From the NCBI RefSeq assembly GCF_046630445.1, contig NC_092335.1, positions 540,772,501 to 540,836,500 on the forward strand: a stretch of 64,000 nt of DNA. Reading direction: 5' to 3'. A program made the translations under genes and the position numbers. Every line of letters starts with the position of its first letter. The first letter of the stretch is position 1. The DNA comes from Rutidosis leptorrhynchoides (lineage: Eukaryota > Streptophyta > Magnoliopsida > Asterales > Asteraceae). This document shows positions 23,501 to 34,249 of this stretch, piece by piece. Under the pieces are notes generated by a model, which made no database searches, was not told the origin of the DNA, and saw only the letters and a program-made list of their open reading frames with translations.

Positions 23501-24630
23501 TACAAGGAAACCTTTGTCAACTTACACCACAATATATAACGGTAATACTTAACCCTTATTATAATCCAGCTGTTATCTCAGTTTAATCGCTTTATATTAC
23601 TTAGCCTAAATTGTAGTCGCGTATTCACACACCACATTAACAACCTATAATTCATATAATTGTGAAGCTGCCTCATTATAGAATGCCAGTTGAGAAAACA
23701 ACTGTTTGTTTAAATTTTCATGTTTCAAATTCTCACTAAATTTACTTACTTTCATCTCTTGGCTATATTCGTTTTGCAGGAAACCGTTTCCTTCAACCTA
23801 TTGTGCCCAATAATAGTGATTTTGAGAGCGTGCCTACCTCTTAAAAAGGTATGAAGTCACCAGTACTGGGTGGTTCAGTGACTACATTCATACTCTCTAC
23901 AACCATCCAAAAAACTATTAAAAAAGGTAGATAAAATCATGTTTCTATGCTGACCAAACTTTCGACCCAACCACTGACCCATGGCCTGGTATGTGCTAGT
24001 TATTTTGGGATACTCATGAGAACGTAACCACTACATTGCTGCATCCACTTTGTCAGACAACTATGACCATACATTTGACTGCAGAAAATGTTTAACTGTA
24101 ATGTACTTTCATTTGAGCTTAAAAAAATTAATGAAACCTCCCATTAACTGCAGGTTGTGGCGTTTATTACCATTGCAGCTTCTTAACCATCTCTCTCCTC
24201 TATCAGGTTTATTCAAACACACAGGTTTTGTTGCAATTGTAATGTTTCAAATGTGGTGTAGATTCCATCCCCACTGTAGTTTAACTAGAAATTAAGCAGG
24301 CCAGGAAAAAAAAAAAACCCTCCCCTGTCTCCCACGTACCCTGAATTTTATTGCTTTCCATGTTCACATAATATTTCGTTGTCTTGGATCCATTGTAGTT
24401 TTAATAACTTACTCACCGCAGTTCGGCTCCTTTTGAACAGGAAGAATCGAGCCCTCCACACGATCGTTAGAGCCACGTACTGAAGACTACAACATTGGTT
24501 CAACATAATAATCACTCGGTTGATTCCACATTTATAGCACGTTCCTTCCAAATGTTCATTACACACTTATGTTTAGTCATGTGTATACGTATGTGTAGAC
24601 CATTTCCTTAACAATTAGTACATTAGCATT
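23501..24630 (+). other. End of the helicase frame and Helitron 3' non-coding tail
   Basis: 23501-23505 is the right TACAA duplication; with the left flank it rejoins the last helicase codons, followed by a few more codons and a stop by about 23540. The remaining kilobase has only short ORFs (24050-24295; 24348-24566 on minus) with no recognisable domain. Pieces such as TTTTGCAGG near 23780 look like splice acceptors, so a captured gene fragment is possible, but I cannot name one. GCATT at 24626-24630 is the left duplication of the next element. Confidence 0.5.
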
Positions 24631-25028
24631 TGTAACGACCCGGAAATTTCCGACCAAATTTAAACTATAATCTTTATATGTCTCCGACACGGTAAGCAAA
24701 ATTTGTAATGTTGAGTCTAGAAAGTTTGAAAATCTATATTCGGATAATCAATTACCCTTTGACCATGCCTGACGATTCACGAACTTTTATTTGTAATTAA
24801 AGATATAAAACTATAATAATATGTTAGTAATATTAGAATGAAGATGTATATATATATGGTATGAAACTATATATGTATGACTCTTAGCAATTATTATTAT
24901 TATATTGTAATATATAAAAACATATGAATATTAAATATTTAATATAAAATTTTAATTAACTGTAAATTACTAATTAAAAATATAATTGTTATAATTGCTT
25001 TTATTATGAATATCAAATTCATTAAAAT

Positions 25029-25058
25029 TTTTATTATTATTATTATTATTATGGATAC

Positions 25059-25092
<34 letters not shown>

Positions 25093-25098
25093 GGATAC

Positions 25099-25188
<90 letters not shown>
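25029..25188. repeat. (TTA)n microsatellite in 5' LTR A
   Basis: Near-perfect TTA/ATT repeat broken twice by GGATAC. The 3' LTR copy (39928-40050) is shorter and has only one such break, so the array changed after insertion. The poly-Tyr/Leu ORF 25006-25245 is its by-product. Confidence 0.95.
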
Positions 25189-25190
<2 letters not shown>

Positions 25191-26133
25191 ATATTCATTA
25201 CATATTAAGATTAATATATTAAAGACATTTATACAATTCTGTTAAAAAGAGTGTAGATTCATGCGCCTAATTTTTTTTTTACAAGTACAGCTATACGTAT
25301 ACAATGCTGCAAATACGGGTATAAATAACAGATATATACATGTATATATAATATATAGGGTATATATAAATAATATTCACTGATATACATATAAAATTAT
25401 TACGCATCCTGTTTTGTAAATATCTGTTATTTATATATCTATTTCTGTTCGTCCGTGATCTGAGGTCGATATCACTCACCTCAATTATTGATTTTACAGC
25501 TTAACCGATCCATTATATACATCACATATTTAGCCACAATTAATTTCAGTTTCCTTAATTAAAGAATCAAAACAGAAAAACCGATACGATACCTGTTATT
25601 CGACCTTTTTGGCCAAAACACAATTGTGAATCGAATTTGAAAATCCATGAATGAGGTTTTGTTAGGAATCGTCCATTTAATCTTTCTGTTAATTTTCAAT
25701 TCGTAATTCTTTATACCGATGGAGAATTTCAGAGTTCAAGGATTTCGTTTTCAAAAATCAGCAATTCTTCTTCAGAAAAATTCGAGTTATGTGTTGTGAT
25801 TCAAGTCAAATTAAAGATTTCAAAAGTTTCCATGAGCGATTTATAATCTTGTTCGTGTAGAGAGCAACACCTAAAACGATCCCAATCTCAACTTTGCAAT
25901 TTTTTTTTTCTTTTTGTGTCGAGCAGCGATTGCTGTTGTTGCTCTAATTACTTTGTTTACTTTATTTTTGTCAAGCATTATAAACCACAATTGATAAGTT
26001 TGGTTCAATTACTAGTCTAAGATTTAAGTGTTAAACTGTTATGTTGATTATTGATCTGGTCGAGCTTGTTGGGGAAGAAGAACATGGACACAAAAATAAA
26101 CGGGTTAAGTATAGTTGGGTCAGTAATATTTTG

Positions 26134-26221
26134 GATAAAGGGCTACAGCCCAGTTGGTTTGATGGAATGAAGGGTATACGGGAGGTTGTGGGTTCGAGTC
26201 CTGTCCCAAGCAAATTTTTTT
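26134..26221 (+). other. tRNA-like Pol III segment within LTR A
   Basis: An A-box-like CAGCCCAGTTGG (26146-26157) and a perfect B-box GGTTCGAGTCC (26191-26201) are spaced as in tRNA genes and followed by a T run (26215-26221). It does not fold as a full tRNA by eye. It may be a captured SINE head or an internal Pol III promoter. The ORFs covering it on both strands are chance. Confidence 0.55.
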
Positions 26222-27479
26222 AATCTAAGGTATAATTTAATATTTATTATTATTATTATTATTAATTTAATTAATTTAGTATTGTTAACCTTATTATGAT
26301 TATAATTAATATTATTATTGATAATATAACAAGATAAAAGTTATTATGACTATAATGAAAATACTAAAAGTTATTATTAATTTCATCAATATTAATACTA
26401 GTATCATTTTATTAGAACTATTATTATTAAAAGCAAAAGTATTATTAATATTATCATTAGTGTTACTAAAATGATTGTTAGTATTGTATTATTAAATTTA
26501 TATTCAAGACAATCAATTTTTTTTTAATATCACTAAAGCTATTATTATTATTGTTACCATTATTATCTATATCAATATTATTATTAATTATGATTATATA
26601 AAAAAAAAGTTTTAATTAAAGTTATAAGTGAAGATTATATATAAATGCATATTTATTACACATAATTTAACTATATTAATATTTCTATATATATAAAATG
26701 AAATTTTATAATGAAACTCATTATTTTATTATATAAATTACATTACTAATAATATATATATGTTCGATTACAATTACGTGTGTTAATATAAATATACTTG
26801 ATATAGGTTCGTGAATCCGAGGCCAACCTTATACTTGTTAGATGATGTTATATGTATTTTTACTACAAAATACAGTATGGTCAGTATATAGTTCCCTTTT
26901 AAACTCTGAATATTTTGGGCTGAGAATACATGCGCTGTTTTTATAAATGATTTACGTTATGGACACAAGTGATCAAACTAAATTCTACGTTGAGTTGTAC
27001 CATGGCATATCTCTTTATACTTGGTAACTGCTAATTACGTGAGGAGCGTAAACGCGAATCCTGTTGATAGATCTATCGGGCTGACATCCCCAACCGGGCT
27101 GGACGACCAGCATTTAACGGTTGCACAGTACTTCGTTCTCGTTACTACACTTTGGTACGGTGTAGGGTTTATTTAAGAGTATGCTGCTGTGACTTATAGT
27201 TAAGTATGGTTACCAAGTGCTCAACGTCTTTTCCATACACGAGGAGTGTATTATGTATAAATATGAAATCTTGTGGTCCATAGTTATAACTCTGCTAGCA
27301 TCAAACCTATATATCTCACCAACTTTATGTTGACATTTTAAAGCATGTTATTCTCAGGTACGTATTAAGTCTTCCGCTGTGCATTAGCTCATAATAAGGA
27401 CATTACTTGGTGTCGATCATCGCGATGGGACCAACTGTTGATGACTTCGTCTGGGAGGATTAGGACCGGTTGTTAAAGT

Positions 27480-27491
27480 TGGTATCAGAGC
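27480..27491 (+). other. Primer binding site, initiator tRNA-Met type
   Basis: TGGTATCAGAGC, complement of the plant initiator tRNA-Met 3' end, two bases after the LTR. The following leader (GCGTTGGTCTTAGCGAACCA) is shared with the F-box element at 62714. Confidence 0.88.
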
Positions 27492-27987
27492 GTTGGTCTT
27501 AGCGAACCAGGCCTTGCATTAGTGTGTCTGACTAGTAGTTGTTAGGATACATTAGTGAGTCTGGACTTTGACCGTGTCTGCCTGTCAAAAAGTTTTGCTT
27601 ATCATTCTAGTCGGAAATCATCTGCTTATCATCACTAGGGAATTTTTTTGCTTATCATTCATAAGTCTAGACACGTCTTACTGCATTTACTGCATTTACT
27701 GCATTGATAGTGTATAGACAAAATTCATATCTTAGCGTATCTGTTACTATAGAATTGCCTGACTCATGTTGTAAATTCCCCCGTAGTCTGCAAAATCTTT
27801 AGTACTATATACGTAGATATTCTATGAAGTTAGAATATCATCCTATATTCGAAAATCATTTCACATCGAAGATCCTTTTCATTCACCAAATTGCTCTCTT
27901 AACGATGAACCTGAAGCATATACCGGCGAACCTGTTCGAAACACCATTTTCTCTTTCATTCAAGATTATCTTGTTACGAATATATAC
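27492..27987 (+). pseudogene. Leader and 5' part of a split short ORF, element A
   Basis: The leader is homologous to that of the F-box element. From about 27880 one frame reads EDPFHSPN, NDEPEAYTGEPVRNTIFSF and so on, matching the minus-strand ORF at 57694-58098. No in-frame ATG precedes it, so the N-terminus is degenerate. The nested element interrupts it at 27987, and the frame resumes at 36128. The 27824-28039 ORF is in another frame and crosses the insertion. Confidence 0.7.
27983..27987 (+). repeat. Target site duplication TATAC (left)
   Basis: Identical to 36123-36127, flanking the nested element. Confidence 0.95.
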
Positions 27988-29852
27988 TGATAAGGCTAAA
28001 AAGGAACATATATTTCATAGCAATATCCCTCCTAAATAATAGGTTTTCATATGTAATTGTATTATATTTTCATTGTAATTGTTTAAATAAATAAGTGCGA
28101 AGACAAAAGGCAAAAACGAAGATTTGAAGACACAAACGTCCAAAAAGCTCAAATATTCAAGATACAATTCAAAAGGTTCAAATTATTGATGAAGAACGTC
28201 TAAAAATGACAAGAGTACAAGTTGCGGAACGCAAAGTACACGATATAAAATAATACGCGAAGACGTCCGAAAATCCGGAACCGAGACCCGAGCCAAGAAG
28301 AAACGCCCGACGCAACGGACCAAAAATATCTAGTCTACTATGCACAAGAATAAAATATAATATATAAATAATTATATTAATTATTTATATATTTATATTT
28401 ATTTTAAATTATGTCGACGAACAAGAAAACAAAAATGATTGAGCTGGATTCTGGTGGCCATGCGAGTCGCATGGCCAGAAGGCTATTTCCCATGCGAGTC
28501 GCATGAGGATCAGAATCAGGCCTGGTCTATAAATTTGCCATTTTTCGTCCGAGTTTAACACCACACACACAAATAATAATAATAATACTCCATAAGATAA
28601 TAAATATATATATATATAGTATAGATTAGTGTTATATTAGATTAGTTCGGGTTATGTAAAGGTTATTTTACGGGTTTTTGAAGTCGAAATTCTGTCCGTG
28701 TAACACTACGCGATAAATACTCAATGTAAGTTATGTTCTCCTTTTTAAATTAATGTCTCGTAACTAAGTTATTATTATGCTTATTTGAGCCGAAGTAATC
28801 ATGATGTTGGGCTAATTACTAAAATTGGGTAATTGGACTTTGTACCATAATTGGGGTTTGGACAAAAGAACGACACTTGTGGAAATTAGACTATGAGCTA
28901 TTAATGGGCTTTATATTTGTTTAACTAAATGATAGTTTGTTAATGTTAATATAAAGATTTACAATTGGGCGTCCCTATAAATTACCATATACACTCTATC
29001 GGACACGATGGGCGGGGTATTTATATGTACGAATAATCGTTCATTTAACCGGACACGGGAATGGATTAATAGCCACTAGAATAATTAAAACAGGGGTGAA
29101 ATTACATTCAAGGGTAATTGGTGTAATTGTTAACAAAGTAGTAAAACCTTGGTTTACACGCAGTCGATAACCTGGTGTATTCATTAAACAAAGTATTAAA
29201 ACCTTGTTACAATTCGAATCCCCAATTAGTTGGAATATTTAACTTCGGATATAATAATAATTTGACGAGGACACTTGCACTTTATATTTATGACTGATGG
29301 ACTGTTATGGACAAAAACCAGACGGACATATTAAATAATCCAGGACAAAGGACAATTAACCCATGGGCATAAAACTAAAATTAATACGCCGAACATCATG
29401 ATTATGGAACTTTAAATAAGCATAATCCCTTTTATTTCATATTTAATTGCACTTTTAATTTTCGCACTTTAATTTCTGTCATTTTAATTATCGTCATTTA
29501 CTTTACTCTTTAAATTAAGTTTTTAGTTATTTTTAATATTTTGCATTAGCTTTTAATTGTGACTTTAAAATATAAAATCGACAAACCGGTCATTAAACGG
29601 TAAAACCCCCCTTTTTATATTTATATTTATATATTGTTATATAAAAATAAAGTGTTTCATAAGCCCGTCTCCCTGTGGAACGAACCGGACTTACTAAAAA
29701 CTATACTACTTCGCGACTAGGTACACTGCCTATTGTGTTGTAGCAAGGTTTTGGTATATCCATTTTGTAAATATTTAATTAAAACTTGTTAAATTTTGTA
29801 GCATTCCGTATTAAAAATATACACTATTTCGTAACCCCGTGCTACCACATCA
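27988..29852 (+). repeat. 5' LTR of the young Athila-related element
   Basis: 1865 bases, TGATAAGGCT to ACATCA. TATA box TATAAATT at 28528. It is homologous to the 3' LTR at 14861-16863 over long blocks, with divergent stretches around the dyads. Confidence 0.95.
28447..28534 (+). promoter_or_regulatory. LTR promoter: two perfect palindromes in an outer stem, then TATA
   Basis: GATTCTG (28447-28453) pairs with CAGAATC (28511-28517). Inside, 28455-28477 is a 23-bp odd palindrome (arm TGGCCATGCGA, centre G), and CATGCGAGTCGCATG (28491-28505) is a second. TATAAAT starts at 28528. Copies lie in the 3' LTR at 34717-34739 and 34753-34767. Confidence 0.6.
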
Positions 29853-29858
29853 AGTTTT

Positions 29859-29876
29859 TGGCGCCGCTGCCGGGGA
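29859..29876 (+). other. Primer binding site, tRNA-Asp type
   Basis: TGGCGCCGCTGCCGGGGA, identical to the PBS at 1853-1870, six bases after the LTR. Confidence 0.88.
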
Positions 29877-31133
29877 GTCGGCGAAATATTTATTTACATT
29901 TTTAGAAAAACAATATAAAATCTATAAAAAAAAAAAATTAAAATATTTAAAAACCGAAAAAAAAAATAATTGCTTTTATATATTTTTAAGATTTTTATTT
30001 ATGAAAATATAAAATATTTCTATTTTTAGTTTTATAAAAATATAAGTTTTTATTTATTTTATATATATTTTACTTTAAATATAAAACAAAATAAAAATAA
30101 ATAATAAATAATAAATAAAACGTGAACCTGTCATTTTTTGACCCCCATTTGAACTGGACCAACAGGTCATGCGACTCGCATGACCCTTCTGCATAAACCC
30201 ATGCGAGTCGCATGAGGTCTTCTGACAGGCCACCATTCTACCCTAATTTCGCATTTATTACGGATTTTATTATTATTATTATTATAAACCCTAATCTATT
30301 TATTATTATTATATTTCAGTTTTTAATTAGTTATTATTACTTATAATTAGTTTTATTTTATTTAAAATTAATACTTTTATAATATAAATATAAAAATAAT
30401 ATTTTTATAAAAATATATAATTTTATCAACTTTTTATTTTCCTTTATATTTTGTATCTTTTATTTATTTTTAGCGTAAATTTTGTATTTTTATCATTCGT
30501 GCTTAGTTTTAAGTCTAGTTTTTGCCGTAGTTTCATTTTTATTTCTAGAATTTTTAGGCATTGCCGTAAAATCCCTTAAGTGCTTTTTCTTTAGACTAAG
30601 ATTTAGATGCTTTAGAATTTTGCGACGCCGTTTTTATATTTTAGTACCTTTTTAAGTTATTACCATTTGGGATATAGTTTTTCTTTTAAGCTTTAATATT
30701 TTTAGACGCAACTTTTAATTCTTAGTTTTTAATTCCTTTTTAAGTTACGACGCGCTATTTTCTTATTTTTATTTTTCGACGTTTTTCGACGCGAATTCTT
30801 TTTCTTTCTTATTTCTCGACGCTTTAGTTTTTAGGACTTAGAAATTTTCTCTATTTCTTATCTAATATCTCAAACAGAAAGAAAAATTATTTAAGTGGTT
30901 AAATTAATGGACGTTGACAATTTTCTGCTTCGTAGTAATAGTTGGATTTGTTAGTGGCTGAGTTGTGAGCTTCCGATTTAAAGGGTTCTGGCTCCCTGCT
31001 GCATCTTTTGGCTATTCGAAACGTGGGCAAAAGCAGAAAAGTCTATTAATTGGACAACTTATATAAGTTTTTCTATTTTTATAACTAATAGGATCATTTG
31101 TGAATGTAGCTAAAATTTGGCCGTCGCAATAAA
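29877..31133 (+). other. Leader of the young element
   Basis: T/A-rich leader collinear with 1871-3479, including blocks around 30540-30720 that match 2690-2900 and the GCTGCATCTTTTGGCTATTC block before the ORF. No gene is supported in it. Confidence 0.75.
30127..30229 (+). promoter_or_regulatory. Leader dyad pair enclosed by CCTGTC/GACAGG
   Basis: The outer pair is 30127-30132 and 30224-30229. Inside are a 21-bp odd palindrome at 30165-30185 (arm GGTCATGCGA, centre C) and CATGCGAGTCGCATG at 30200-30214. Arms differ from the Athila-type leader while core and outer stem are kept. Confidence 0.55.
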
Positions 31134-32276
31134 ATGGAAAATTTTGAAAACAAGGCCTTGGAAACTCTTTTTGAACTCCAAAATCAATTAAATCAATACT
31201 CTCAACCGAGTGTTGATGACAATTCGTTCAGTCAATCTTGGATCACAAATGACGAAACAATAACTGGTTGTGAAATCTGTGGAGATTATCACTCAACATG
31301 GGAATGTTATTATTACGTTCCTATGGAAAATTACGTACCCACAGAACCTGAATGGAACGATTATGAAGAACGCAATTCAAACTGGGATTATTCCCAAGAA
31401 TATATCCAAACTCAACAACCAGAAGACGAGGAAAATTACGTGTCCGAAAATTCTTTAGACAATATGAAAATCAAACTCGAAGAACTTGATGCTCAAAAGG
31501 AACAAATGAGAGAGTTTGTAAACCGGCAAGCTGAAGCTCTATCAGATTACACACCTGTTGATCTGAGGAGTCGTGTGCAAGAAAATCTCAAATCATCGAA
31601 TTTTGATGAATTCGGGAGCTCCGAAATCACCAACTATCCCGATGATACTTTTTATTCAGTCTTACCAAATTCACAACATATCGACACATTAGCCTCTACC
31701 GACGAAATAATCAATCCATCAATGGAGGATGAAGAAGAAGAAAGGGTGACAAATTGGTACTCTTGGGAAAACGATAACGTTGAAAATTTTACCCCCGAGA
31801 CCAAAGTGGTGGGACCGATAAGTACCATTAATGAAGAAGAATCTACTTCGATCCCGAAATTCACCATTCCACAACCTTCCAACCCAATATTCTCAATAGA
31901 CAAATCATCTACCGAAGATGAACTAAGAACTGTAATAGATAATGACACCTCAAATTTTACCCAAATGGGTAATAGAGGTGAAAACTTTGATCCCGAGAAT
32001 GAACGGAAGGAAATGTTAGGAATTAACCATCCTATAGGAATATGTATGTCAGTGTATAACGATCCATTTGACCAAGAACCAGAAAAGAGACATATCCATT
32101 TACTAAAAGCTACACTTAAAAAAGAATTAAGTAGTGACGTTCGGGTGAGTCTAAACTTTAAACCCATTGATATATTATACACCACCCGAGATATAAATAA
32201 CTGGCTCACTATTTTAATTCGTGGAACTTATTCCACCGACTTCACATATCGTCAGCTAAAGTGTGGGGAAGTCTAA
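31134..32276 (+). CDS. 380-aa gag-like protein of the non-autonomous element
   Basis: Intact ORF. A zinc knuckle of the same CX2CX3HX4C form as the Athila gag sits near the N-terminus (C46, C49, H53, C58), followed by a coiled-coil-like stretch (about 108-135), then a long acidic Ser/Thr/Glu-rich region and a folded-looking C-terminus (about 335-380). There is no capsid, protease or RT motif. It starts about 50 bases after the conserved pre-gag block, so the ATG at 31134 is plausible, and ends next to TGTGGGGAAG. It may help package the element RNA into particles built by an autonomous relative; that is inference. Its intact state fits the young age of the copy. Confidence 0.75.
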   Translation: MENFENKALETLFELQNQLNQYSQPSVDDNSFSQSWITNDETITGCEICGDYHSTWECYYYVPMENYVPTEPEWNDYEERNSNWDYSQEYIQTQQPEDEENYVSENSLDNMKIKLEELDAQKEQMREFVNRQAEALSDYTPVDLRSRVQENLKSSNFDEFGSSEITNYPDDTFYSVLPNSQHIDTLASTDEIINPSMEDEEEERVTNWYSWENDNVENFTPETKVVGPISTINEEESTSIPKFTIPQPSNPIFSIDKSSTEDELRTVIDNDTSNFTQMGNRGENFDPENERKEMLGINHPIGICMSVYNDPFDQEPEKRHIHLLKATLKKELSSDVRVSLNFKPIDILYTTRDINNWLTILIRGTYSTDFTYRQLKCGEV

Positions 32277-34249
32277 CCCCACTTAACGTTAAATTAGGGG
32301 TTCGGGTTAGTGCATAACTCGTTAATAAACATGCATAATAAATTAGGGTAAAAGATGCATTTTCAAAGATTAGCAAACAGTTCAGAAAAGCAACCATTTT
32401 TTAAGAAAAACATGTGTGATAATACAAGAAGGAATGAACGATGAGGCGCGCCATCTATCATTCGTCGAGCTTTGTAAGTACAAACTAGGTATTCTTAATC
32501 ACTTTTCTACACTAATCACCCTCATGAATTTATAATTAGAGTCTGATTTCATGCAAATGAGGGCATTGCATGATCTCAAGTGTGGGGAAGGGTTATAAAT
32601 TCTCTCGGGTTTACACTTGGTTTATTTGCCAAATTTTGTGAAAATTTGAAAAAAATTTCAACTAAATGAATTTAAAATCATGTTTATACATATTTATGAA
32701 CGATGAAAACTAGGTGTTAATACCGAAATTATCGTTACCTTAAAAAGGACATAAATTGAGAAACAACCCAAAACGCTTGAATTCATTTAAAAATGGAATA
32801 GAGGACGATAAAAAGAAAAATAAAAAGCCAAGTGTGGGAAAATTTACCAAGTTATCTTAAACATATGTCACATATATCTGTAACAAATAACTGAAAATAC
32901 TTTTGCTTTGGACTAAACTAAACTGTTTTACCCGATGAAAGAAAAGAAGAGTTGGATCTACACGATGAATCAATTCCATCATTAAAAGGAAGTAAAGTCT
33001 TCCGAAAAAGACACGCGCTTCTTGATTTAGGTCATGAAGTTGTCGTCCAGACCAGCTGTAGGTTGACGAAAAATCTAGAAAAGTCATCACTAAAATCAGC
33101 AGGAAATCCACGGACCTCAGCATCAAACAGGGTCGCCAAGTGGTCAGATTTATCCTAACCATGAGAAGGATTTATCTCGTACAATGGGGGGGCACCGTGC
33201 AAATTAGCTTGATAAGACTAATGAATCAGATCCCCAGAAAGGATAATCTCCTCAAAGATTAAAAATCAGCTTTTAAGACTGATATTACTCAATCCTTGAG
33301 ATTGACCTTAAAGATTGAGAATTCAAACTCATGGAATTCAATGATATCTAAACTCGAGCTTGAACGAGAAAATAATTTGATCAAAATTATAAACCGATTT
33401 GTTTTCTGAAAAACCCATTTTCAATGCGTTCATTACCATTGAACGTTAAATCCTAGGAATTCACCTGGAATTCATTAGGTCACCTGAACCAAATCGGGTG
33501 TCAACCGTAAGAACGGTGGTTGCATAGCATGGTCGGAGACAGGACCTTGTGCCAGACCGAAAAATCATAGGATGATCTTTACTATTGCTCCTACCAAGGA
33601 TAGTTCTAGCATCCGACACGTTAAAAAGACCATAATCATCTGCATGTCACGGGACATTGCCTTAACAGTTTCTTGTTCATCGCTTTCCTTTACAACCGGA
33701 CGGTAGTTTGCCGAAAGGTAATATACGGGACAAGTAAACTGGACGTGTTGCTTTCCTAATACAAGGTTAGCAAGTGGGTAACACAAAACCACAAGTGTTG
33801 AGCTAAAATTTTCAAATCTGAAACCCACACAACCCACAAAAATATTTTGCAAACACCGGTGAAGGGTTATTCCGGAAAACTTATCTAGGGTAAAAGCTAG
33901 ATTAAATTTTCAAAAAGATCAAATGTTTTCATAAAGATCCAATTTCCTTAAGGATCTACATTTTAAATAGTCATGTGGGACTGTAAACCACCTTTCAAAT
34001 GTGCACTTTGCTTTGGAAACCGAAAGTAAATCGGCTATTTGATTGCCAGTGTCGTTGACCTAAACCCGAGGCAACTGTGGATGACACACCCACCTTTAAC
34101 CATGGTTCTATCATTACTATCATTGTTTATACCACCATATCAAAATCACTGATGTACAAAGTGTGATGAATAAAAAAGTGATTCATGTATGTTTTTATTT
34201 CAAATTCTGTATTGCTTGAGGACAAGCAACGCTCAAGTGTGGGGATGTT
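32277..34249 (+). other. 3' non-coding region and PPT of the young element
   Basis: Collinear with 12950-14860 of the Athila-type element. No coding potential is kept across the two copies. A 110-base stretch near 34000-34110 is extra here. The PPT AAGTGTGGGGATGTT is at 34235-34249. Confidence 0.75.

Larger units (their letters stand above)
24631..27477 (+). repeat. 5' LTR of element A
   Basis: 2847 bases starting TGTAACGACCCGG and ending GTTAAA (no canonical CA; the same in the 3' copy). It contains a long TTA microsatellite, a tRNA-like segment (26134-26221), and the inverted pair GATTCACGAAC (24774-24784) and GTTCGTGAATC (26807-26817). Confidence 0.92.

Noticed and set aside
25006-25245. 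Poly-Tyr/poly-Leu ORF
   Set aside because: It is the direct reading of a TTA/ATT microsatellite in an LTR; the repeat differs in length in the other LTR copy.
26134-26221. Functional tRNA gene
   Set aside because: A- and B-boxes are present but I cannot form an acceptor stem or a complete cloverleaf; it is better described as tRNA-like.
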